NCBI GenBank assembly: GCA_010093515.1
Contig: MU001692.1
Span: 1-20,783 of the forward strand
From: Lineolata rhizophorae
Taxonomy: Eukaryota > Ascomycota > Dothideomycetes > Lineolatales > Lineolataceae
Length of the DNA stretch: 20,783 nucleotides
Direction of reading: 5' to 3'
In this document: piece by piece, positions 8,899-17,309 of the stretch
Position numbering within the stretch: the stretch's first letter is position 1
How the letters are laid out: each line of letters starts with the position of its first letter
Position numbers and translations under genes: made by a program
Notes under the pieces: model-generated
The model's database searches: none
Seen by the model: the letters and a program-made list of their open reading frames with translations, nothing else
Told to the model about the DNA's origin: nothing

Positions 8899-9158
8899 AT
8901 GCGGGTGACATAAAAAGTGGGAATCCTTAAGCAAGGCCTCTATCACCTACAGTACGATCGCCAGATATGCCCCAAAAAGTTCTATGAGCTTCGTATATAA
9001 AAAAGGGGAGATATAGATAGGAGAATTACTCTTTACTAGAATATATCTCCTTGGTTTTGTACGAGAAACTGTAAGATATTGAAGGGGATATTTTGGTGAT
9101 CGCACTGCAGGTGATAGAGGCTTTGCTTAAGGATCCCTACTTCTTATGTCACCCGCAT
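8899..9158. mobile_element. 260-bp MITE with 65-bp terminal inverted repeats
   Basis: The left end (8899-8963) and the reverse complement of the right end (9094-9158) both begin ATGCGGGTGACATAA and match at 58 of 65 positions. All seven mismatches are A/G transitions, as expected of RIP or C deamination. The element is flanked by GCCACCC at 8892-8898 and 9159-9165, a probable 7-bp target-site duplication. Inside is a second palindrome, GGAGATATA at 9007-9015 and TATATCTCC at 9042-9050. There is no transposase frame, so it must have been moved in trans. The superfamily is not assignable: 7 bp is short for hAT (8) or Mutator (9), although long inverted repeats are Mutator-like. Confidence 0.85.
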
Positions 9159-9539
9159 GCCACCCAACAGCTCACGAGGCACAGCCACAGATCTATAGGA
9201 TTAGTTAGTTCAAATGTGGACTTATGTTTGCGAAAAGTCATATATCTATGAAAGGGCCGTTCGATGTCTCTATCCGTTTCAGTTTCAGTCCGAAATTTTC
9301 CTGGGTCCGTGAGCTGAGAGGTTTCCTAGATCGCTAAGAAGCAGCGCAGATTGTAGAACTATATATAGATTATGTCCTAAGCACCAGATTTTGCCAAAGT
9401 TCGAGGTCTATTTGATATAAATTTCGGTTTCAGTCTAGAAAAATTCAAATATAGTCCCCGACACGCTGAATTTATGTAAGGTTTACACTACTATCATATT
9501 CTACATCGCTGCTTTAATAGTGCAACCTAAATATACCTT

Positions 9540-9800
9540 ATAGCTCCTCGTATAGAGGTTATAGAGAGTACTGCTCGTAAAAATGCTATATAGGCTACTA
9601 TAGAGCCTCTAGAGGCCGAGCAGGCTATAATAGAGCTCGAATAGGCCTTGTAGATATGTAATGACTTGGAAAAAGGCTTATAGGCTATGACCGAGCTTGT
9701 ACAGGCCTTATAGATGTATAATCACTTTGTAGAGGCCTCGTAGGCTGTAATAGAGTTGATAGAGACTATGCAGCTACACCTCAAGTCTATTTTTGTTTCT
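9540..9800 (+). pseudogene. relic of a protein with ten-residue coiled-coil repeats
   Basis: One plus-strand frame (in phase with 9624) reads LIAPRIEVIESTARKNAI, TAG, ATIEPLEAEQAIIELE, TAG, AL, TAG, ICNDLEKGL, TAG, AMTELVQAL, TAG, MYNHFVEAS, TAG, AVIELIETMQLHLKSIF. Every internal stop is TAG and falls where the repeat has Gln in the two copies that kept CAG, so each is explained by one CAG-to-TAG change. The period is ten residues, with hydrophobic residues spaced as in a helical coiled coil. The source is not recognised. A transposon gag-like or repeat-expanded protein is possible. Only a fragment remains and no start is visible. Confidence 0.5.
9593..9772 (+). repeat. six degenerate 30-bp tandem units
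   Basis: Units begin at 9593, 9623, 9653, 9683, 9713 and 9743. Four start with GGCT, the other two with GAT. A 60-bp higher-order match is visible between 9623-9682 and 9683-9742. Differences are mostly transitions, and TpA is frequent. They correspond to the ten-residue protein repeat described for this interval. Confidence 0.75.
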
Positions 9801-12380
9801 GGTGAGCATAGCTAATATAGGCGCCTGACTTCCGCGCCTAACCTCAAAGTAAACTAGTAGATTATAGCTGAACGCCCAGACACGAATTTACAACCAAACT
9901 CATAGGCTGAAAAATAAAATTTTTCTTGTGGGACGCCTCGCTAGGCTCTGCGCCGAGGGAAGTCATATCGCCCGCAAATGAAAAGGATGCATGCGGTATC
10001 CTGTCCTCGTAATCAAAGTCACAATAACCATTCTGAGTGAAGGGATGATCTAAACTGGATAGCTTATACAGCAATGAAAGGCTCCGAAGGAATCGACTCT
10101 ACGAGCGACCCTGAGCTTCTGACACACAGCCTTCCATGACAGAGCCGGAAAGCTCAGTTCTATATCAGACAGCAAAGGACTGCATGAAGTGAATGTCCTG
10201 GTCAGCGTCTCGGTGGGTGATTTAGCCTTAACCTGGACTGTATCGTCAGCTGGCCAGCATAGCAGTCTTGCTCAGAACTTTCATTCTTTTCACTCTTTTC
10301 TCGACTTTTCATGTAGGAAGTGTCTCCAAAGTGACGGTTCAATTCTCAAAATAGTATCTTCAATCCGATTAAGACTTTGATTATCCTATTAATCGAGTAC
10401 ACTCTTGCCGCCGGCTCGTCTACAAAAGTCCCTATCTGAGCTGCTAGCTCAGTCAGCAAACATCGAGCAACTTTTTCCCGGAGACAACGTGTTCTCCGTT
10501 GTTTTAGACCTTCCTAGGCGTAGTCACTCACGAAACCGAGGTTTCGCGCTCTGTTTTTGCACCAATGTAACGAGAACTAGTTGGACTGACGCTGGCTCGG
10601 AGCCTGAGTTAAATTGGAAGTTGGGTAGTCGTCCGGCCAGAGAAACACAGTCGTCAAGCCTGCGCAAGAAACTCTCTGGCTCGTGGCCTTTTCGTGGCTC
10701 ATATCCGCCGCAACAGCAATATGGCTTTCGATATTTTCTCTCGAGCATCTTATTTATCTTTTTTAAAAATAGAACTATAGTCCTTACCAGTTACATGGCG
10801 TCATCGCTAATACGTCGGATCTACCTCTCCTATATGCTCGCCGGCTTGTGTGGCGCATCTACTTATAACAATACTTCGAGAGGAGACTTGGAACGATCCG
10901 TTGGGTACACAAAAGGTCAAGACGTGGCGAAGTTGCCGATAGACTGGTGAACGCCCTCTGTTGCATGCAGGTCTCCACTTTATTTTTTACTTCATGTTGT
11001 TTTGAGGTTGAAAATTGGCAAAGCCAATATGTGAGGATCTTCTCAATTTTCTCTGCATAAGTTTCCCGTGAGCTGGAGATGTAATGATGCAAACTAATCC
11101 TTATTAGTTTTAGAGATGAGGTTCAAGGGGACCAAACCAGGGCTGAAACACCGAGTCCAGCTCGAAATACTAGGCCAAGCTTGAGTTACGAAAGTGTGCT
11201 TGGAATATACTATGGCACATGTGAAACCCTAAATAAGTTTTAAAGAGTCCTTATCTAGTCACGTGATTATAGAGATCCACATATGCTCCGTCATTAATAC
11301 AATCATGAAATATATTTGAAAGGTGGCGCATTCTGAAGGCTGATCATACACGATGATACGGACGGGGTCACAAACCTGTTACGACTGTTCAACGACGTCC
11401 TAGCTTTCAAAATGCTTGGGCCACTTCAACTCTCCACATGGTCACCTGTGTGCCAATTGTGAGCCGTTCTCTGTCGTGAAATTCCCCAAGTTTCAGCCAT
11501 GCGGCTCCGGGTGTAAAATTCACGAGGGCAATATGCGGCTACGTGCGGCTGTTGAGGCGTTTGCCACGGGATACCTTATTAGGATATCTAGGGATTGACA
11601 TTTCACGAGACGTGCTCCCAGCTTCTTCGATTCCCGGATATCAGATGAAGTTTCGCCACACCCAACCGGGAAGAACACTGTAGAATGGTTCGCATGCGGT
11701 GGAATAGACACTCGAGGCCGCTAAATCTCGGAAAAGGGTTCCGACAAGGCGAAGGACGTTAGGAGTTCGCGAGACAAGAATGGAGACTAGGCGTCATATT
11801 TGGTTGCCATAGGGCGAACGAGGCGCTGTAGACGCCAAGTCGCAGGCGAAAACTGCCGCAGTTACAAAAAGGCGTCTGAGCGGGCGTTTGCGAGACCATT
11901 CCGCGGACTACGCAGTATGGTGGCCGTATCTGGCCGCATTGGAGAAGTAGCTGTCTCCGGGGAGTTGCGTCGCAGGCATGATCGGGGGCGATCTTGGCGC
12001 CGCACAAGAAAAGCAAACCAGCAGTAGTACTGCAAAAGATGCCGGAGAAGAGCGACGCGTGCGAAGAAATTATGGCCCTGCTGACGGTGATTGGAGATGC
12101 TCGCAAAGCCGCTGAGTGATGCGGCAGGAGGACCTTCGTGGTCCAATGGTGGCCAAAAATTGCGCGCACGGTGACGATTGGGGGTTGGGCGGGCGACTTG
12201 CCCCGCGGCGCGCCACTATTTCATTGAAGTCGCCGTCCTGCCCCGCCGCTGCGTCCAACCCATTTTTTCTTCAACAACTCACACCACGCCGAGCGCAATC
12301 TTCCTTCTTCAACTCCACAAGCAATCCATCCCAGCCTTCTCAATACTGCCCATTGATTGCTCTTCACCACACTGGACACA
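9801..12380. other. long gene-poor stretch and transaldolase upstream region
   Basis: No frame here combines an ATG start with protein-like content. The longest plus-strand frame (10405-10950) opens only at TTG. The part to about 11350 is AT-rich and probably decayed repeat DNA. From about 11700 GC content rises. The last 150 bases before 12381 are pyrimidine-rich, as in many fungal 5' leaders, and hold the transaldolase promoter. No TATA box is certain. Confidence 0.5.
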
Positions 12381-13650
12381 ATGGCTAGCTCTCTCGACCA
12401 GCTGAAAGCCACGGGCACCGTAAGTCATCTCGTTGCTGCTCCCTCACCAGCTTGTCGGTCGATTTATCGATAACGCCACCATTGCTTTTGATGGTGCTTT
12501 CCCCGTCCCTCGACGTCAATTTCACCGCCATATGGAAGGAACAAGCTGACAAAAGGCGTCACTCAGACCGTTGTCTGCGACTCCGGTGACTTCGCCACCA
12601 TCGACAAGTACAAGCCGACGGACGCGACGACGAACCCGTCGCTGATTCTGGCCGCGTCCAAGAAGCCCGAGTACGCGGCGCTCATCGATGCGGCAGTGCA
12701 GTACGGCAAGGGCCACGGCGGCTCCGTCGAGGAGCAGGTCGAGGCCACGCTGGACAACTTGCTCGTACAGTTCGGCAAGGAGATCCTGAAGATCATCCCC
12801 GGCAAGGTATCGACCGAGGTGGACGCCCGCTACTCCTTCGACACTAAGGCTTCCGTGGAAAAGGCGCTGCACATTATCGACGTAAGTGGCGACGAGCAAT
12901 TGCGCGAGCGGAGTGGCGAGAATACGTCAAAGCTAACCCAATGGAACAACAGCTGTACAAGGAGCAAGGCATCTCGAAGGACCGCATCCTGATCAAGATC
13001 GCATCGACGTGGGAGGGCATCCAGGCGGCAAAGATCCTGCAGAGCGAGCATGGCGTCAACTGCAATTTGACACTCATGTTCTCGCTGGTGCAAGCCATCG
13101 CGGCCGCCGAGGCCGGCGCCTTCCTCATCTCCCCCTTCGTCGGCCGCATCCTCGACTGGTACAAGGCTGCCACCAAGAAGGACTACGCCGCCGCCGAGGA
13201 TCCGGGCGTCAAGTCCGTCCAGGCTATCTTCAACTACTATAAGAAGTTCGGCTATAGCACCATCGTCATGGGCGCGTCCTTCCGCAACACGGGTGAGATC
13301 ACGGAATTGGCCGGCTGCGACTACCTGACCATTGCGGTAAGTTTTCCCCTTGCGTTCAGCAGCAGGAAGTTCTCAGGTACCCGGAGAATAATCGATACTA
13401 ATTCCGATCGCAGCCAAACTTGCTCGAGTCCTTGTACAACTCCACCGAGCCGGTTCCGAAGAAGCTTGACGCCTCGCAAGCCACCACGCTTGACATCGAG
13501 AAGAAGACGTACATCAGCGATGAGCCGACATTCCGCTTCGACTTCAACGAGGAGGTGATGGCCGTTGAGAAGTTGCGTGAGGGCATCTCCAAATTCGCCG
13601 CCGACGCCGTCACTCTGAAGGGCATCCTCAAGGAGAAGATTGCTGCGTGA
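12381..13650 (+). CDS. TAL1: transaldolase (pentose phosphate pathway)
   Basis: There are four exons: 12381-12419, 12567-12881, 12953-13336 and 13414-13650. The introns are 147, 71 and 77 nt, with GTAAGT donors throughout and CTGAC or GCTAAC branch sites in the first two. The product is 324 residues, the usual fungal length. It transfers a dihydroxyacetone unit from sedoheptulose-7-phosphate to glyceraldehyde-3-phosphate in the cytosol, giving erythrose-4-phosphate and fructose-6-phosphate. Visible signatures are DSGDF with catalytic Asp18, [13 protein letters not shown] (29-41), [10 protein letters not shown] with Glu97, and ILIKIASTW with the Schiff-base Lys133; these match Asp17, Glu96 and Lys132 of E. 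coli Tal[17 protein letters not shown] and [10 protein letters not shown] are also present. All catalytic residues are intact. The short first exon (13 codons) makes an automated start call easy to miss. Its upstream leader is pyrimidine-rich. Confidence 0.97.
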
Positions 13651-15177
13651 AGTACTTAGAAAGGGTGCGGAGGTATTTGAGGGATGAGAGGAAGGTGGGA
13701 GACTGGCAAACCTTGAATTAGAAGATAAAATCGATGATGCTGGCATTACTGGGAATTCTGGGCTGTTCTTACCGATGGTGATCTGTTACTTCTGAGTATA
13801 ACATGAGACTGATGTTGTCTGAAGCCGGCGAAGAATGTAAATGAATTGTCTGCAACTTACAAAAAAGATAATACTGATACCTGGAGGCTGTAAAACACGG
13901 CTGTGTATCAGGTGTTCTATAATTCCTAACGGAATGTTGAACGCGTTCGTTGCTGGGAGCGCTGTATTTGGACTGAGAATGTTTCTGGTTGATGCGTAGG
14001 CCTTGCGTACTCCCTTGGAATGAACAGTGCGTCTAAGAAGTGAACAGGCGCACGCAGCCCGAAGGGATTAAACTAAGGAACCAAGGCCTAGTAACATGGG
14101 AGCTCTGTAGCTAATATGTAAAACCTTATACTAATATGGCAAAAAGCATGATGGTTCCAAATGTTAGGGAGAGGCTGGAAGGTCTGGAAGAAGAGCAAGA
14201 CATAGAATTGCCGTATCAAAAGAGCTGCTGGCTACGTATTAGAAAAGCGCCAATGTCTTTTGTATCGGCGATAATGGAAGCTATGCCCGCCAAGGAAGAC
14301 CACAAGTTTAACATCTGTATTCCTGCATTTATCAGGACGTTGCAGTGTTTACGCTTCCGAACCATATTTTTCACTCAACTACATCTACAACGCTTCCCAC
14401 GTTTCATAGTATGAGCGTGCTTTGCGGACATTAAGCCCGCCTATTCAAGGGATAATCTAACTGAGAATTTCGCCAATTTGACGTGGCAAGACTAGGTTGA
14501 CTTGCGCACCACCACCAAGAGAATGGTCGTTAAAAAAACAGCTTCATGATGCGTGCCTACCCTGTATAGAGTTCCGGTTCGCGGGGCCTAGCAGTGGTGT
14601 GGTGTAGCACGAATCCTTGACGGCTCAATTACGAATCTGAAGCACGCTTTCCGCCACACTCCGGCTCCGGAGCAACGCGCTGGCAACCAATTAGATCGGC
14701 TTGAGCTGAATAGCTCCAGCGTCCGGTGCAACCCATCGCATAGGGGGGAGAGATACGATGGAAACGCGAAGTTGTGCTTCCCCCCGGAGTTGGCTAGGTT
14801 GGAAGGACTTCCAGCGACCGTCTTAATATAACGGCACATGCCGAGTCGGGACAAAAGAAAGCAGCGAAGACCGAGAGAAGTGAAGGACCTCGGCGCGGAT
14901 TTAGCGGATTGTCTCCGCGGATCAGAGCCGAGAACGTGGTGTTTCGTCATGAGCGGAGGCGAGGGGCCTTGCGCGAACGGCGGCCCCTCCTCTGTGGCAG
15001 CGGACTGGCCCCGCAGGCTGGCAGCCCGGCACGTTAAGTACAACCGCGTCAGAACGCTTCGCTCTCTTTTTTTCCCCCTCTCAACTATCATTGTTCTTGC
15101 TAGGACCGAACGAAAGCTCTCCGACGAACGACTCTTGCCCGACTTTACAAGCCAAACAAACACTGAGAACCGCCACA
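13651..15177. other. intergenic: transaldolase 3' side and sod1 promoter
   Basis: No gene is supported. A 92-codon plus-strand frame (14136-14414) has an ATG but no recognisable composition. On the sod1 side there is a CCAAT box at 14687-14691. A strongly pyrimidine-rich tract at about 15060-15085 is followed by an A/C-rich leader ending CCGCCACAATG. Confidence 0.55.
14687..14691 (+). promoter_or_regulatory. CCAAT box upstream of sod1
   Basis: The pentamer CCAAT lies about 490 bases upstream of the sod1 ATG, in the context AACCAATTAG. CCAAT-binding (HAP-type) complexes regulate many fungal oxidative-stress genes. A single pentamer is weak evidence. Confidence 0.3.
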
Positions 15178-16419
15178 ATGGTCAAGGCCGGTAAGTATCG
15201 CTTTAGCTGTCTAGTTTGGTCCCATCTACATGTATGGCAAGGTGGGGCACCAATGAGGTGGATTGCGCACGTTTTGCCAATGGTCTTTGAGCACCGTGAT
15301 GGCCAGCCATGCCCATTTAAAAGACCTCGGACCCGAGACTGGAGTCGCAGATAGCTCCTCGAGCTTCTTGCACAGCTACTCGGGTTTGCTTGAACTCTGT
15401 ATCTCTCAGATATCTCGGGCGTTGGCAATGGCGACTGCTCGGCGTCGCTTCCCTAAGCACCCCGATGATCTCCACCACTTGATGTCACAATCTCCTTGAT
15501 GTCACACTTCCCTTGATGTCAGCTTCCGAGGAAACGGCAAGCAAGGGTGGTGACATAAAGCCTGTACCGCTCTCGTCTCGAACTCGTCATCGCTCCATCT
15601 AACACAACGCAACGAGTCCTGCTTATTGTCTTCTCCCTTTGCAACAATGCTGGACTTTCTGCGAGGAAAGAAAAAGCAGCACGAGCAACCGCTGACAATG
15701 TCAAAAACGAGCGCAGTCGCTGTCCTCCGCGGTGACTCCAACGTCAAGGGCACCGTCACCTTCGAGCAAGACTCGGAGTCCAGCCCGACTACCATCAGCT
15801 ACAACATCTCGGGCCACGACGCCAATGGCGAACGCGGCATGCACATCCACGCCTTTGGCGACAACACCAACGGTTGCACGTCGGCCGGCCCCCACTGTAA
15901 GTACACCGCAACCATTAGCTCGGCCGTTATTCTTTTCACCTTGCAAGACAAGCTTGCTTGAGTGAGGTCAAAGTCGGGAAAGCAGAATCGAAACAAGACG
16001 CTTATGACATTGGTGACCTCCAGACAACCCCTTCGGCAAGGAGCACGGTGGCCCGGCCGACGAGAACCGCCACGTCGGTGATCTCGGCAACATTAGCACG
16101 GATGCGTCTGGCAACGCCGTCGGCACCATGACGGACAACATGATCAAGCTGATCGGCCAGCACAGCATCATCGGCGTAAGTGATGATCAAGGGCCGGAGA
16201 CGGTGGGTTGGATCGATGCTAATGGATGCTCCGGCAGCGCACTGTTGTCGTGCACGCCGGCACCGACGACTTGGGCAAGGGCGGCAACGAGGAGTCGAAG
16301 AAGACCGGCAATGCTGGCCCGCGTCCGGCTTGCGGTAGGTCGAGGCCAAGTCGACCGAGCTATGTGACGAGACGAAGGGAGCTAACGCGAGCATAGGTGT
16401 CGTGGGTATCTCCCAGTAA
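15178..16419 (+). CDS. sod1: cytosolic Cu/Zn superoxide dismutase
   Basis: Five exons are read: 15178-15190, 15717-15896, 16024-16175, 16238-16334 and 16397-16419. The introns are 526, 127, 62 and 62 nt. The product is 154 residues, standard for fungal SOD1, and begins [16 protein letters not shown]. It dismutates superoxide to hydrogen peroxide and oxygen. Copper ligands are His47, His49 (MHIHAFGD), His64 (GPHYNPF) and His121 (VVVHAG). Zinc ligands are His64, His72, His81 and Asp84. The Cys58-Cys147 disulfide and the guiding Arg144 are present. Exon 1 is only 13 nt and ends within codon 5 (GCC G|TC), which sets the start and the first donor. Intron 1 is far longer than the rest and holds a tandem repeat and an in-frame ATG, so an alternative first exon is possible. 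Confidence 0.97.
15478..15528 (+). repeat. 3 x 17-bp repeat with CTTGATGTCA core in sod1 intron 1
   Basis: CTTGATGTCA occurs at 15478-15487, 15495-15504 and 15512-15521, exactly 17 bases apart. The 7-base tails diverge. The reverse complement of the core, TGACATCA, is one base from the CRE octamer TGACGTCA bound by Atf/CREB-type bZIP factors. A binding cluster is plausible but not shown. Confidence 0.8.
15647..15716 (+). other. candidate alternative first coding exon of sod1
   Basis: An ATG in a good context (GCAACAATG), after a pyrimidine-rich leader, opens a frame [11 protein letters not shown]... that has no stop. It runs straight through the intron-1 acceptor into exon 2 in the SOD frame (...MSKTSA then VAVLRGD). 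A transcript starting in intron 1 would encode SOD1 with 23 residues replacing the first four. A nested second ATG (15699) would give only MSKTSA. The extension is lysine-rich. Whether it is used is unknown. Confidence 0.35.
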
Positions 16420-17309
16420 ACGTCCAAGCCTCCACTGGCTCTGAGCCGCACGATCCTATCCTTGGGACCTACCGCACCTTGCGAAAGCCGCTGAGATCAC
16501 CTTCCCCTGTTGGATGGCCCGCGATGACACCTGAACGGGATAGATAAAAATAAACCATACAAGTTTAATGCATGCATAGGTGAAGAACGTAGTTGTGAGA
16601 GACGATTTGGGATGCAACTGCTAATCCCTGTGATGTCCATATGAGCCAGCGGGTTCGTGAACCGAGAGACAGCGGGCACGTGCGGCATGCCTGAGGGTGA
16701 GGAGCAGCCGGTGCCGTGCTGCGGTTGGCGGCTACCCGGCTCGGTTAGCGTGGTCCCTTGCTAAAGATGCCACCTGCGCTTTTGGCGGGCCGACCCCACA
16801 AATTCGCCCTGGCGTCAAAATAACAACTGCGGTCGGTTTGCTGCAGCATTTCTTGTTGCTCCACGGTACCTCGCACCTCTCACGCCCCCACTGCAGCTCT
16901 TCGGCAGTGACACAAGTTGGACCGCTCCCATATTCCCTCAACACTGCGTCTGTGCCGCTGCACCAGCTCCAATTGCTGTGCCACTGCTTTGGCCCAGGTA
17001 AGCTCGCCGGCTCGCCGGGTCGTGTGCCCCTCGCCCCGGCCGACAATCCCTCTGGCGTCATACTGCTTTCTGCGTGACTGCCCACCTAGTCAGAACTTGC
17101 CTCCCGCAAACGTCTGCTGCAGCTCTTAAGAACCTTCAAACTTTCCATGCCTACGCTTGAACTTAACTAACACGGCCTGTTGCAGAACCTGCGGACGCCC
17201 GCTACGAATCCACAAGCTTGAATACGAGCCCGCTCGAACTCAGTCCGCCCCCCCGGCAACCTTCTCGACCCTTCATTTAGACCGAACCGTGCGACACAGT
17301 TTGCCCAAA
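16420..17309. promoter_or_regulatory. sod1 3' region and Tudor-SN promoter/5' leader
   Basis: No protein gene is supported here. The Tudor-SN start at 17310 is preceded by a C-rich leader. A likely 5' UTR intron is described separately. Confidence 0.5.
16998..17185 (+). other. probable 5' UTR intron of the Tudor-SN gene (188 nt)
   Basis: A donor CAG|GTAAGC at 16998 pairs with an excellent 3' end at 17185: ACTAAC followed 11 bases later by TTGCAG. It lies wholly upstream of the chosen ATG. Without RNA data it stays a prediction. Confidence 0.4.

Noticed and set aside
10405-10950. 181-codon plus-strand frame
   Set aside because: It opens only at TTG, its first ATG is far inside, and no family resemblance was seen.
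14136-14414. 92-codon plus-strand frame with ATG
   Set aside because: No splice context, domain or protein-like periodicity; it may be real but cannot be supported.
14588-15178. 196-codon minus-strand frame over the sod1 promoter
   Set aside because: Serine/arginine-rich composition with no recognisable domain, lying antisense to a promoter and leader; most likely chance in GC-rich DNA.
16697-17085. Overlapping frames on both strands upstream of Tudor-SN
   Set aside because: Composition is leader-like, and opposing frames of equal length argue for chance.
17157-17309. Upstream in-frame ATG extending Tudor-SN by 51 residues
   Set aside because: It sits inside the likely 5' UTR intron, and the extension is low-complexity and absent from the family as I recall it.
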